Assembly (NCBI GenBank): GCA_937957915.1
Contig: CALGNZ010000005.1
Location: forward strand, 1 to 39,865
Direction: 5' to 3'
Length of the DNA stretch: 39,865 nt
Source of the DNA: an uncultured Granulosicoccaceae bacterium
GTDB taxonomy: Bacteria; Pseudomonadota; Gammaproteobacteria; Granulosicoccales; Granulosicoccaceae
Numbering within the stretch: position 1 is the stretch's first letter; the number at the start of each line of letters is the position of its first letter. The notes beneath the pieces were generated by a model. It saw nothing but the letters and a program-made list of their open reading frames with translations. It searched no databases and was not told the origin of the DNA. The translations under genes and the position numbers were made by a program. Positions 16,083 through 25,242 of the stretch are shown here, piece after piece.

Positions 16083-16105
16083 TTACCGGTCAGAAACACC
16101 GGTTA
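16083..16105. promoter_or_regulatory. candidate operator between divergent AAA ATPase and DUF3604 genes
   Basis: Two ACCGGT boxes (16085-16090 and 16098-16103) form a near-symmetric element TTACCGGT-N7-ACCGGTTA in the 73-base divergent gap. Position and symmetry suit a dimeric regulator of one or both genes. No regulator gene is adjacent. Confidence 0.35.
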
Positions 16106-16134
16106 CCAGCAATAGAGAAAATAGCGAGAAACAC

Positions 16135-18522
16135 ATGTCTGACAAGTCGGTAACCAATCCTGATTCAGGTCCAGCTTATCGCTCAGGAGAGCGAGCCACC
16201 GATGTGGTAGCAACCGAGTTAATGGGAGACGTGTGGCCGGTCGCATCACCGGGCGCTGATCCTGCAGAAGATCCGGTCCTGTACGGACATGTGGCGCTCA
16301 CTCCACGAGGCGCTTTTGAGGTTCGAAGCGTGCAGACTTTTAGTCTGGAGTACACCGTTGGTCGCTACGGAATCGATGACACTGGCAGTATCAGAGTGGT
16401 GTTCCGCTTTATGGGAGACTGGGGTGATCTGCAAACGTCAGACCCGTCTGCCTACAATTATGTCTCCGCCCATACCGACACAGACTCGAGGTTGTCGTTA
16501 CAGTATTCGAAAACTGGTCATCAACGGCCCTGGTTCCGTTGCCTGACGGTGCGCCTGCATGGTGGCTACCTGAGCGAGGGAGATAAAATCACGATTGTAT
16601 TCGGCGACAACAGCAAGGGTTGCCCCGGTATGAAAATGCAGTCGTTCTGCGAAGCCGGTTTTGAGTTCAAGGTGTTGGCAGATGTCTGTGCAACGGGTCA
16701 CTACGTGCCTCTGCCTGAATCACCCTATATTTCGATTGTGCCCGGGCCCACGACTCAGTGGAAGGCGATAGTGCCAACACTGCGCCAGCCTGGTGAGCGG
16801 TTTCAGTTCGGCTTAAAAGCGGAAGACAAATGGGGTAATCCCACGCCTCTGGCCAGTGGCCGCTTTCGCCTGCGCAGCAGTCTGGCTATTGAAGGGCTGC
16901 CGGAGTTTGTTGACTATCCGCTGGGCGACAAGTCGATCTGTATAGAAAACTTAAGCGCTAAAGTCGAGGGTACAGCTCGTATAGAAGTGATCGACGAAAA
17001 CGACAACTGCGTGGCTGAAGCCGGCCCGCTGTTAATCCGCAAAGGTTACTCCGGTTACTGGGGCGATTTGCACGGCCAAAGCGGAGAGTCTATTGGAATC
17101 ACCACGTCGCGCAGCTACTTTGATTTTGCGCGTAATAAATCATTCCTCGATGTCGGCGGACATCAGGCCAATGACTTTCAGGTAAACAATGCATTCTGGA
17201 AATACCTCAATGAGCTGACTGCCGAGTATCACGAGGATGGTCGCTTTGTACTTTTCCCGGGCTATGAGTGGTCTGGTAATACCGCAGTTGGCGGCGACAG
17301 AAATGTATTTTTCATAGAAGAAGGGCGGCAGATCCACCGTTCATCGCATGCACTAATCAGTGATCGCACTGACTTACACACCGATGCCCCCACCGCAGAA
17401 ATTCTGTTCGACACATTGAAAGACGAAGACTGTGTGATCTATGCACATGTCGGCGGTCGCTATGCTGATATCGCACAGGCGCACGATGGCAAACTCGAAA
17501 CTGCGATGGAAATCCATTCGGCCTGGGGCACATTTGAGTGGCTGTTAACCGATGGTTTCCCGCTCGGGCATCGCAGCGGCGTGGTATGTAACAGCGATGG
17601 CCACAAGGGCAGGCCGGGTGCCAGCTATCCGGGTGTGGCAACCTTTGGCGCCTATGGCGGCCTGACCTGCTTTTTAACTGACGACTTTTCGCGCAAGGGA
17701 TTATTCGAATGTATGCGCCGGCGTCACCACTACGGTACCACGGGCTGTCGTATGCACATGGATGTTACCGTTGACTTTAAATCAGAGTCCACGCTCTATC
17801 ATCGTGACCCGAATTGCTTTGACTCACCCGCGACCGAGCAGGTGAAGCAAGCCATGATGGGTGACATCGTACAAACCTCTGATGACATCGTAACACTAAA
17901 CCTTGACGTTGCCTCACATGCACCGATAGAACGGATCGAGATCCGTAACGGCACTGACGTACTCGAAGTTTACCGCCCCTATAACAAGGATGATCTTGGC
18001 AACCGAATTCGAGTGATATGGAGCGGTGCCGAGTATCGTGGCCGTGGCCGGCAAACCAACTGGATAGGCCGAGCCAGGTTTGACGGTTGTCAGATTAGCG
18101 GTATGCAAAAGATCAACGCCTGGAACCACGAGCGACTGCTTGCGCAAAATGGCAGTGACACCGTTGAGTGGAATGCCATGACCACCGGTAACTTTGGCGG
18201 CTTTGATGTATGGCTCGATGATGTGTGGCTCGATAATGCAGGCACGGGTGGAGACTCAGGCTCTGCTTTCGATTTGTCGAGTAACCATGGTTCGTTGCAA
18301 CTGCCACTGGCTCAGATCCAACTCGATGATCATAGCCTTGATGCCGGAGGATTAGAAAGAAAAATCAGAGTGTTTCGATTGCCTGAACAGTTAACGGTAA
18401 AAGAGGTTAAACACAGCGTTAATATCCCGTTGACTTCAAGTGGAGATAATCCGCTGTGGATATGTGTCACCACTGAAGATGGCTTTCAGGCCTGGAGCAG
18501 TCCATTGTTCGTTTACCGATAG
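16135..18522 (+). CDS. DUF3604 family protein (PHP-like metal site), 795 residues
   Basis: The N-terminal third (1-300) looks like beta-rich domains without known motif. From 305 to about 600 come conserved His/Asp blocks typical of DUF3604: YWGDLHGQSGE (308-318), GGHQAND (341-347), PGYEWSG (375-381), AHVGGRYAD (437-445), EIHSAWG (459-465) and NSDGHKGRPG (486-495). Their pattern resembles the PHP phosphoesterase metal centre, so a metal-dependent hydrolase is plausible but unproven. The C-terminal part (600-795) is again beta-rich. No signal peptide, so presumably cytoplasmic. The ATG at 16135 is preferred to one 99 bases upstream, which would overlap the divergent ATPase start. A copper amine oxidase follows 27 bases on, suggesting one operon and a shared substrate route. 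Confidence 0.78.
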   Translation: MSDKSVTNPDSGPAYRSGERATDVVATELMGDVWPVASPGADPAEDPVLYGHVALTPRGAFEVRSVQTFSLEYTVGRYGIDDTGSIRVVFRFMGDWGDLQTSDPSAYNYVSAHTDTDSRLSLQYSKTGHQRPWFRCLTVRLHGGYLSEGDKITIVFGDNSKGCPGMKMQSFCEAGFEFKVLADVCATGHYVPLPESPYISIVPGPTTQWKAIVPTLRQPGERFQFGLKAEDKWGNPTPLASGRFRLRSSLAIEGLPEFVDYPLGDKSICIENLSAKVEGTARIEVIDENDNCVAEAGPLLIRKGYSGYWGDLHGQSGESIGITTSRSYFDFARNKSFLDVGGHQANDFQVNNAFWKYLNELTAEYHEDGRFVLFPGYEWSGNTAVGGDRNVFFIEEGRQIHRSSHALISDRTDLHTDAPTAEILFDTLKDEDCVIYAHVGGRYADIAQAHDGKLETAMEIHSAWGTFEWLLTDGFPLGHRSGVVCNSDGHKGRPGASYPGVATFGAYGGLTCFLTDDFSRKGLFECMRRRHHYGTTGCRMHMDVTVDFKSESTLYHRDPNCFDSPATEQVKQAMMGDIVQTSDDIVTLNLDVASHAPIERIEIRNGTDVLEVYRPYNKDDLGNRIRVIWSGAEYRGRGRQTNWIGRARFDGCQISGMQKINAWNHERLLAQNGSDTVEWNAMTTGNFGGFDVWLDDVWLDNAGTGGDSGSAFDLSSNHGSLQLPLAQIQLDDHSLDAGGLERKIRVFRLPEQLTVKEVKHSVNIPLTSSGDNPLWICVTTEDGFQAWSSPLFVYR

Positions 18523-18549
18523 TACACACAGGCTGCACGGAAAATAGCG

Positions 18550-20490
18550 ATGACTGAGCATGCACTGGACCCGTTAACGGAGCAGGAAATTACAGCTGCT
18601 GTACAGGCGGTAAAACAAAGCGCAGGTCTTGATGAATCAGCCTGGTTTGAAACGGTATCGCTTGCAGAGCCTGACAAGGCCGAGCTTGCCGCTTACGACC
18701 GCAGTAGTAGTGACTATCGTAGCGGTAACCCCGGGAATGGCAATCGTGGGAACAGCGATGAAAGCGAGGCATCGATAGAAAGACGAGCTTATGTGTGTTG
18801 CTACGAGCCGTCCAGCAACCGTACTTATCAGGGCTTCGTGAATGTCCGCACCGCTGAACTGCAAAGCTGGAACCATGTGCCCGGCGCGCAGGCTCGCATT
18901 GTGTCTGAAGAGTTTGCCGCTGCCGATAAACTGGTCAAATCTGATCAGCGGTTTCGCGATGCCTGTGCCATGCGCGGCATTACTGATCTGAACAAGGTGT
19001 TGGTTGAGTCGTGGGCCGCGGGTAACTATGCGATAGACGAAGAGCAGGGCGAGCGCATCGCCTACTGTTATTGCTGGTTGAGCAATGATGCCGGAGACAA
19101 CCGATACGGCAGACCTATTGGCAACCTGCATCCGGTTGTCGACTTACGCCGTCGCAAAGTGATCAGAGTCGACGATTTTGGCGTTATTGAAACCCCGCCT
19201 GACACTGCAGCAATTCGCCCCACGCAAGATCTGCGTAACGATATAAAACCGCTGCAGATCACCCAGCCCGAAGGGCCGGGTTTCACCGTTGACGGCTATC
19301 AGGTCAAGTGGCAGAACTGGCAGCTACGCGTAGGCTTTGATATTCGTGAAGGGCTGGTGTTGCATTCAATCGGGTATTCAGACAAAAACCGGCTGCGGCC
19401 GATTATGCATCGTGTTTCGATGCCGGAAATGGTCGTGCCCTATGGTGACCCGGCGCCAGGCAACTTTCGCCGCAACGCTTTCGATACCGGAGAATACGGC
19501 ATCGGTCAGGCGCTTGATTCTTTAACGCTTGGCTGTGATTGTCTCGGCCACATTCATTACTTCGATGTGTGTTCGCATGACTGGTCCGGCAATCCGGTTG
19601 TCAAGAAGAATGCGGTTTGCATGCACGAGGAAGACTACGGTCTGTTATGGAAACACACCGATGCGCAAACCGGGCAATCACGGGCGGTACGATCTCGACG
19701 ACTGGTGATCTCTTCTATTTGTACCATTGGCAACTATGTGTACGGCTTTTATTATTACTTCTATCAGGACGGCACCATCGGCGTTGAAGTGAAGGCGACG
19801 GGTATACCCTTTCCCACGGCTATTGCTGCTGGTGAAGCGTCAGAATTCGGAACGATAATAGCCCCCGGTGTGCAGTCCCACGTGCATCAGCATGTATTCT
19901 GCTTTCGCTTTGATATGTCTGTTGATGGCCAGCATAACTCGGTCAGTGAGGTAGAATTTGCAGCAGCGCCAGTGGGTCAAAACAATCCACACGGCAATGC
20001 GATAAAAATCAATGAGCGCAAGTTGCCATCGGAAAGCGATGCACAAAGAGAGATTAGCCTCGGTACAGCAAGGTATTGGCGCGTACTCAATACAAAGTCG
20101 CTCAACCGCTTTGGTAAACCGACCGCTTACCGGCTGGCGCCTGGCGCAAATGCGTTGCCATTTTTACATCCGGAGTCGAGCGTTGCCAAAAGAGCGGGTT
20201 TTATGTTTAAACATTTTTGGGCAACGCAATTTGCTGCTGACGAGAAGTATCCGGCGGGCTGGTATCCGAATCAAAGTGCGGGTGGAGACGGGTTACCTCG
20301 ATGGACAAAGGCAGATCGTAGCCTGGAGCAAACCGACGTGGTGGTTTGGTACACACTGAATTTTCATCATCTGCCACGACCTGAAGACTGGCCGGTTCAA
20401 CCAGTAGTCTACGCCGGCTTTCACTGGCACCCTGATGGATTTTTTGATGAAAACCCGGCACTCGATGTGCCGCCTAACAGGGGTGAGTAA
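18550..20490 (+). CDS. Copper/TPQ amine oxidase
   Basis: The 646-residue protein aligns over its full length with cytosolic-type bacterial copper amine oxidases, which turn primary amines into aldehydes, ammonia and H2O2. The cofactor tyrosine is Y396 in TIGNYVYGF; the general-base Asp fits D312 in AFDTGEYGIG; copper ligands are H446 and H448 in HQHVF, and H607 in HHLPRPEDWP. The residue after the cofactor tyrosine is Val (codon GTG), where the family consensus has Asp or Glu. Residues 50-78 are a Ser/Gly/Asn-rich polar stretch between N-terminal segments, which looks like an insertion. There is no signal peptide. It follows the DUF3604 gene by 27 bases. H2O2 and aldehyde are predicted products; the amine is unknown. 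Confidence 0.88.
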   Translation: MTEHALDPLTEQEITAAVQAVKQSAGLDESAWFETVSLAEPDKAELAAYDRSSSDYRSGNPGNGNRGNSDESEASIERRAYVCCYEPSSNRTYQGFVNVRTAELQSWNHVPGAQARIVSEEFAAADKLVKSDQRFRDACAMRGITDLNKVLVESWAAGNYAIDEEQGERIAYCYCWLSNDAGDNRYGRPIGNLHPVVDLRRRKVIRVDDFGVIETPPDTAAIRPTQDLRNDIKPLQITQPEGPGFTVDGYQVKWQNWQLRVGFDIREGLVLHSIGYSDKNRLRPIMHRVSMPEMVVPYGDPAPGNFRRNAFDTGEYGIGQALDSLTLGCDCLGHIHYFDVCSHDWSGNPVVKKNAVCMHEEDYGLLWKHTDAQTGQSRAVRSRRLVISSICTIGNYVYGFYYYFYQDGTIGVEVKATGIPFPTAIAAGEASEFGTIIAPGVQSHVHQHVFCFRFDMSVDGQHNSVSEVEFAAAPVGQNNPHGNAIKINERKLPSESDAQREISLGTARYWRVLNTKSLNRFGKPTAYRLAPGANALPFLHPESSVAKRAGFMFKHFWATQFAADEKYPAGWYPNQSAGGDGLPRWTKADRSLEQTDVVVWYTLNFHHLPRPEDWPVQPVVYAGFHWHPDGFFDENPALDVPPNRGE

Positions 20491-20800
20491 CAAGCTGTAC
20501 CGCGTGTAAAGATTAAATAGTCGATTGTGGCCAATTGGGTCAAGGGGACTGCAGCATATTGAGTTTGGTCTTCGAGTGAAACGCGCGCGGTTGACATCCC
20601 TGCCGGGGGGCTTCAGTTTTGAAAAGACAAATACGCAGCAAACAGTCTTTCTACGGCTGAGCGTAGGGTGTCGGTGAGTGACTCGAATCGCACCAATCGT
20701 TTGGGTGCATTTGGCACTTTGAGATTAATCGCGGCAGCGCGGCGCAAACAGTCATCCCTGTGGCGAAATACCATCGGCATCGTAAATAATCTGGCCTGAA
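20491..20800. other. 310-base convergent intergenic stretch holding repeat copy A
   Basis: No gene seen. Lies between the convergent amine oxidase and lipase-like genes and contains dispersed repeat copy A with its extended tail. No classic terminator hairpin with a T tract was found here. Confidence 0.6.
20593..20761 (+). repeat. dispersed intergenic repeat, copy A (core 20593-20693, extended tail to 20761)
   Basis: Starts GACATCCCTGCCGGG and includes CAGTCTTTCTACGGCTGAGC and GGTGAGTGACTCGAATCGCAC. The central stem is CTACG (20651-20655) with CGTAG (20662-20666), fully paired, where copy C has CTGCG/CGCAG: a compensating change. The tail (TTTGAGATT... to CCCTGT) is shared only with copy B. 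Confidence 0.85.
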
Positions 20801-21622
20801 CTAAAAACGCTGATCAAGCCAACCCACAACGTCTGCAAAAATCTCCGGGGATTCCGGCTCGTTGAAAATTTCGTGATAAAGGCCTGGATAAATTTTCAAT
20901 GTTTTATCACTGGACGACACGGTATCAAACAACTGCTGTGACCCTGCCGGATCGGTTATCACATCATCGCCACCGTGCATAATCAGAATCGGCTTATCGA
21001 TGTTTTTTGCCTGACTGACAGTCTCTTTCATCGCCGCGAACGTTTCTGAAACAAACTTTGCCGATAGCTTGTTTCTGTTGACCAGCGGATCCTGCAGGTA
21101 TTGCTGAACTACCGCTTCGTCTCTGCAAAGACCCTTGATATCGAGTTTAATCATGCCCATTGTCGGCGCTACTTTAGCGATGAGCGCGGTCAGTGCTATC
21201 TGCCACTCGGGCGGTTGCTGCGGGCTTTGTATAGACGCGCCGGAAAGCAGGATGCCATCGTACAGTTCCTGATGATCGAGCATCATATGGCTCACGATCA
21301 AACCTCCCAAACTGTGTCCGAGAATAACTATCGGTGTATCCGGTTGCTGTCTGCGCAGGTCAAGTGTCAGCGCAAGCACCGGTGCATGGAAATCAACAAA
21401 GTCATCAATATGGCCGCGTCTGCCGGCTGACTGTCCATGCCCTGGTAAATCAATCGATGCCACGCCATAGCCGGCTGCGTTTAAAGCTGCGACCAAAGGT
21501 GCATAGCGACCACAGTGTTCGCCGAGGCCGTGCACAATGACGACGATACCTTTCGGGCTTTCAACCGGCCAGCGCTGTTCGAACTGCGCAGTATCAGTGT
21601 TGCTTTCAGATAGACTGTTCAT
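20801..21622 (-). CDS. Alpha/beta hydrolase, monoacylglycerol lipase/lysophospholipase type
   Basis: The 273-residue protein has the pattern of the serine aminopeptidase S33/monoglyceride-lipase group: IVVIVHGLGEHCGRY (26-40) forming the oxyanion region, DLPGHGQSAG (58-67), nucleophile S104 in LGHSLGG, acidic residue in MHGGDDVITDP, and the catalytic His in LYHEIFNEPE. All three catalytic positions are intact, so it is probably active on ester bonds of monoacylglycerols or similar lipids. No signal peptide; cytoplasmic. It faces the amine oxidase gene convergently and has 222 bases upstream before the next minus-strand gene ends, so it likely has its own promoter. Confidence 0.85.
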   Translation of the reverse strand: MNSLSESNTDTAQFEQRWPVESPKGIVVIVHGLGEHCGRYAPLVAALNAAGYGVASIDLPGHGQSAGRRGHIDDFVDFHAPVLALTLDLRRQQPDTPIVILGHSLGGLIVSHMMLDHQELYDGILLSGASIQSPQQPPEWQIALTALIAKVAPTMGMIKLDIKGLCRDEAVVQQYLQDPLVNRNKLSAKFVSETFAAMKETVSQAKNIDKPILIMHGGDDVITDPAGSQQLFDTVSSSDKTLKIYPGLYHEIFNEPESPEIFADVVGWLDQRF

Positions 21623-21844
21623 AGGGCGGGTATTTTAGCATCAATTGGTGGGTGCTCGATCCCCGTTAGCAGATTCGTGGCGCAATGGCGACGTATGCCA
21701 GGCCATTGTGGGAGGACAACTCCGTTTGAACGAACATGTCGTACATGAGCTGTGTTTTAGTAAAACTTGCGTTGTCGATGTATAAAGCAACAATGTTGGA
21801 AGATTCCTAATCGACGATCATGTCCCACTCGCGCTGGAAATAAA

Positions 21845-23236
21845 TTAGCGAGTATCCGCACGCCAGGCATCGCTAAGCCAGCGGCCGATATCCAGCCGCC
21901 GATCAAGCTGCAATCCGTTTTCAATTAGCGAGCTTGTGGTTTCATCGGTGAGTCCGGCAAATTCACAGCAGTGTTTTATCTTTGCCAGATGCGCTGCTTC
22001 ATCCATTGGTTTTGCGGGTGATCCATAGACTTCCACAATAGTGTCAGATACCTGTTCACCGTTTGTCAGTGCAATAGTTATCTGTTGCGGTTGTAGCGCA
22101 TTTGGATCTGTTGTGCCGTCATCTGTGACGGTAATACGGTTTGCCAGTTCAGCAATTTCAGCATCATGCAACGAGTCTGTTGAAAAATCGAACAGCCCTA
22201 CGGTGCCGCGTAACAACGCGACTGCACCTGTGTACTGCATACTGAGCCTGGCTGTATTCGGCGCCATCTCACTGGAGAATGGTCGGTTAACCAGTCGCGG
22301 TATCAATGGTGGGGCGCTCAGCGTTACCGAGGCGACTTCCCTAGCGCTAAACCCGTGTTGCTTTTGCAGTGCCTGTATGGCATCGAGTCCACCATGCGTG
22401 GCACGACCAGTGGGGTAGGGTTTATACGAGAGTTCTGTTATTCGGCGTGTATCTGCAAGTGCATCAATGAGTGGCGCAATGTTTCCTTCGGGCTCAAACA
22501 ATTGCAGATAACCGTAAGGCCCGTCTATGACATCTTCCGGTGCAGATATACCAGCCTCAACCAGATCAGCTGCGATCACCGCGTTACGGGCATTGAACCC
22601 AATTTGCATTGGCAAGACGGCAGTTCCCTCTGTGTGGGCCTGCATGGTGCCGCACATCTGACTGTACACGTGGCCAAATGCCTGAATAGTTTGCTCAAGC
22701 GTAAATGACCTCAGCTGCGCTGCCATTGCTGCCGCACCAAAGGCGCTGGCTGTCGCCGGTCGAAAAAACCATAGCCCTTGTGTGCTCGACAAACCCACGG
22801 CTATTGCAATATCTACCGCTGCACAAATTGACTTGATAAAGTGCCGCCCCGCGGTGCCGGTGTTATCAGTACCACCAGATCGTTGTTCCACCTCTGCAAG
22901 CGCTGTTGCCAGTATGCCTGCCATGGGGTGCACCACAGCACCCTCGTGCACGCAATCAAACTCCTGCCCGTGTATTTGGTACCCGTTGATAAAGGCGGCT
23001 GTCTGCGCAGGAAATCCATCACCTCGACCAAGCACCCGACAAGGTCCGCCCATACCCCAGGCGGGTGCGGCACGATGCACTGCATCTGCATAGGTGGCGT
23101 TGGAACCTGCAATGCCGACAGCGAGCGCATCGAGCAAAATCATCGATGCGCGCTCAGTGGTGTCTTTATTCAGAGAGAGCTTTTGTGCGTTGACGGCGTG
23201 TTTGGCGAGAGCGACGACCGAACTATCTGTTGACAT
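21845..23236 (-). CDS. MmgE/PrpD family protein
   Basis: The 463-residue protein shows blocks of the MmgE/PrpD family: NGYQIHGQEFDCVHEGAVVHPMAG (conserved His/Asp segment with NG-x3-H-x2-DFD-like arrangement), FRPATASAFGAAAMAA and SYKPYPTGRATHGGLDA, equivalent to the K-x-YP-x4-H block. Known members are 2-methylcitrate dehydratase, cis-aconitate decarboxylase and iminodisuccinate epimerase, so an acid lyase or epimerase is expected, cytoplasmic. No 2-methylcitrate-cycle gene is nearby, so PrpD itself is not assumed. The frame is open 141 bases further upstream, but MSTDSSVVALA at 23236 matches where homologues begin; its Shine-Dalgarno is weak. Divergent to the M24 peptidase gene. Confidence 0.82.
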   Translation of the reverse strand: MSTDSSVVALAKHAVNAQKLSLNKDTTERASMILLDALAVGIAGSNATYADAVHRAAPAWGMGGPCRVLGRGDGFPAQTAAFINGYQIHGQEFDCVHEGAVVHPMAGILATALAEVEQRSGGTDNTGTAGRHFIKSICAAVDIAIAVGLSSTQGLWFFRPATASAFGAAAMAAQLRSFTLEQTIQAFGHVYSQMCGTMQAHTEGTAVLPMQIGFNARNAVIAADLVEAGISAPEDVIDGPYGYLQLFEPEGNIAPLIDALADTRRITELSYKPYPTGRATHGGLDAIQALQKQHGFSAREVASVTLSAPPLIPRLVNRPFSSEMAPNTARLSMQYTGAVALLRGTVGLFDFSTDSLHDAEIAELANRITVTDDGTTDPNALQPQQITIALTNGEQVSDTIVEVYGSPAKPMDEAAHLAKIKHCCEFAGLTDETTSSLIENGLQLDRRLDIGRWLSDAWRADTR

Positions 23237-23649
23237 TGATTTTCTGCAGTGTGGTTTACAGAGGTTATACCATTCAATAGGGGAGATCGGGCAAGTGCTT
23301 TTTGCCGGATCAAGCATCAGCAGGATTGTGCGCACTGGCAGGCGAAGATTCTGCATAGCTGCTGGATCTATCCTCAATACCGGATAAACACGGGAATCCA
23401 GGCCAGTCTGCGACTATCGCAGAGACCGTGGCAGTGCAGCGTTACCTGCAGCGTTGCCTGCTGTGTTTATTAGTGGGAAAATCACGACTGCTGTAGGGTG
23501 TTTGTCACTGCTTGCTTGCGCGATAGCCTTGTGTTTATCTGTGTGCCTCGAGACTGAATACCACGTAAGCCCGCATGCAAAGCGTAATGCGGATTGTTCT
23601 GCAAATTTACCTGAATGGACCAGGTTTTATCACCAATGACTGAGACACA
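23237..23649. other. 413-base divergent intergenic stretch between MmgE/PrpD and M24 genes
   Basis: No gene supported. It holds a stem-loop CTGCGA-CTA-TCGCAG (23408-23422) and an adjoining 12-base tandem pair (23436-23447 and 23448-23459, GCAGCGTTRCCT). Promoters for both flanking genes should be here but were not resolved. Confidence 0.4.
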
Positions 23650-24753
23650 ATGACTTCTCTGAATCAACGACAACAGCGTGCCTGTGAATTAATGGCTGCT
23701 GCAAATCTGGATGCAATAGCCTGTGTGCCGGGCCCCAATTTTAGTTACCTGACCGGCGTTGATTTGCACCTGATGGAGCGACCCACTTTATATGTGCTGG
23801 CGCGCGACGGGCAGCAGCATGCCATCATACCTGCACTGGAACGTCAGCAGTGGGATACCGCAATGCCGGCCACCAGTACCAGCTACTGGGCTGATGAAGA
23901 CGGGCCGGCCGCAGCCTTTGCTGCGCTTGCAGCCAGCCTTGGCAGCTGTGTGCTCGGCGTTGAAGGCTTGCGCATGCGAGCGGCCGAGTTCCTCGCTTTG
24001 CGACAGCACTGGCCAGAGCAGCAATTAGTAAACGCTGACAACGCGTTGATGCCGATGCGTATATGTAAAGACGCAGAAGAAATAGCCGACCTGCGCCGTG
24101 CCATTGATATTAGTGAAACAGCGCTGGCAGAGGTGATTCACACAACCCGTATCGGTGATAGCGAAACTGCGATTGTCGCAAAGTTGAAGGCCGCCATGCT
24201 GTCACACGGTGCAACCGGTTTTGCATTTGAGCCTATCGTGCTTAGCGGTGGCGAGGCTGCTAATCCACATGGGCATCCGGCTGATCGCACACTCGAGCCT
24301 GGCCAGGCTTTGCTGATCGATTTTGGTGCGAGCTATGGCGTTATGCACGCAGATATTACGCGCACGTTTTTTATTGAGCATGTTAGTGATGAGCATCGCG
24401 CCATCTACGAAACCGTGAAACTTGCCAATGAGCAGGGCAAGCTGGCGACCAGGCCAGAGGCACTGGTGGAAGCGGTAGATGCCGCTGCCACTTCAGTGCT
24501 TGCAGAGTCAGCGTATGCGGATATGATCCTGCATAAAACCGGTCATGGTCTCGGACGCGAGGTTCATGAGGCACCGCAGGTAATGCGTGGTAACACGATG
24601 CCGTTGCAGGCAGGTATGGTGATTACCGTTGAACCGGGGCTTTACCGTGCCGGAGAGATTGGCGTTCGCATTGAAGATGATGTGTTGGTGACTGAAAGTG
24701 GTCACGAAAGTCTGACGAGCTATTCGAGGGATATTCAGATAATTGGTAAATAG
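23650..24753 (+). CDS. M24 family metallopeptidase (Xaa-Pro aminopeptidase/prolidase type)
   Basis: The 367-residue protein has a creatinase N-terminal domain (about 1-130) and the pita-bread M24 catalytic domain (about 140-365). The five dimetal ligands are visible: Asp in LLIDFGASYG, Asp in MHADITRTF, His in HKTGHGLGREVHE, Glu in TVEPGLY and Glu in VRIEDDVLV. It likely removes an N-terminal residue before proline, or splits X-Pro dipeptides, in the cytoplasm. Creatinase and the DMSP lyase DddP share the fold; DddP is longer, and nothing here points to DMSP. It is divergent to the MmgE/PrpD gene. Repeat copy B starts eight bases after its stop codon. Confidence 0.85.
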   Translation: MTSLNQRQQRACELMAAANLDAIACVPGPNFSYLTGVDLHLMERPTLYVLARDGQQHAIIPALERQQWDTAMPATSTSYWADEDGPAAAFAALAASLGSCVLGVEGLRMRAAEFLALRQHWPEQQLVNADNALMPMRICKDAEEIADLRRAIDISETALAEVIHTTRIGDSETAIVAKLKAAMLSHGATGFAFEPIVLSGGEAANPHGHPADRTLEPGQALLIDFGASYGVMHADITRTFFIEHVSDEHRAIYETVKLANEQGKLATRPEALVEAVDAAATSVLAESAYADMILHKTGHGLGREVHEAPQVMRGNTMPLQAGMVITVEPGLYRAGEIGVRIEDDVLVTESGHESLTSYSRDIQIIGK

Positions 24754-25242
24754 GTATTGCGCCCTGCCAGGGCCTTCATTTTTGAATAGCCAGGGTTCAA
24801 AAAGACCAATAACGAAGCAAAAAGTCTCCATGCGGCCGGACGTAGGGTGTTGGTGAGCGACGCGAACCGCACAAATCGAACAGGTGCGTGCCGCATTTTT
24901 GAGATTGACCGCTGAAACGGGCCGCGTCAACAGCCGTCCCTGTCTGACAGTGCTCTCTGCGCTATTCATGGCGCGCCAATCCGCTACTTCATTCAATCTC
25001 AAAGCTGATTAAAGGCGGGTAGAACGATTGTGGTAGATGACAGTTTGCGCGGAAAATTCGATTCCAAAGTTATTGGCGTCATAATAGCCAGAATCGTTCT
25101 GAAGCCTGGCAAAACATCTACGGCAGGTTTGGTGGAATGACCGGCAAGTGCGCACTGTCAGTTGGCCGGGCGTGTGAGCCAGTACGGTCGGCATTATGGC
25201 CAGAACTATTCTCGTGAAAGTTTATGCTGTTAAAGAGTGTGT
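24754..25242. other. 489-base intergenic stretch holding repeat copy B and a long-range inverted repeat
   Basis: No gene supported; the minus-strand 164-residue frame (24508-25002) lies mostly opposite the peptidase and the repeat. Besides repeat B, AGAACGATT (25021-25029) is mirrored by AATCGTTCT (25092-25100). This lies 140-220 bases upstream of the regulator gene and could be a control site. Confidence 0.5.
24761..24943 (+). repeat. dispersed intergenic repeat, copy B (core 24761-24872, extended tail to 24943)
   Basis: Starts GCCCTGCCAGGGCCTTC and includes ACGAAGCAAAAAGTCT, TGCGGCCGGACGTAGGGTG and TGGTGAGCGACGCGAACC. The central stem TGCG/CGTA (24831-24834 with 24841-24844) has one G-U wobble. 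An extra 10-15 bases near 24790 distinguish it from the others. The tail matches copy A up to GTCCCTGT. Confidence 0.85.

Noticed and set aside
21683..21708. CAATGGC/GCCATTG inverted repeat upstream of the lipase-like gene as a terminator
   Set aside because: No T tract follows on either strand and the position is upstream of the gene; too weak to list as a feature.
23650..24753. M24 protein as the DMSP lyase DddP
   Set aside because: The length (367 residues) and motif set fit aminopeptidase P/prolidase; no DMSP transporter or acrylate genes are adjacent.
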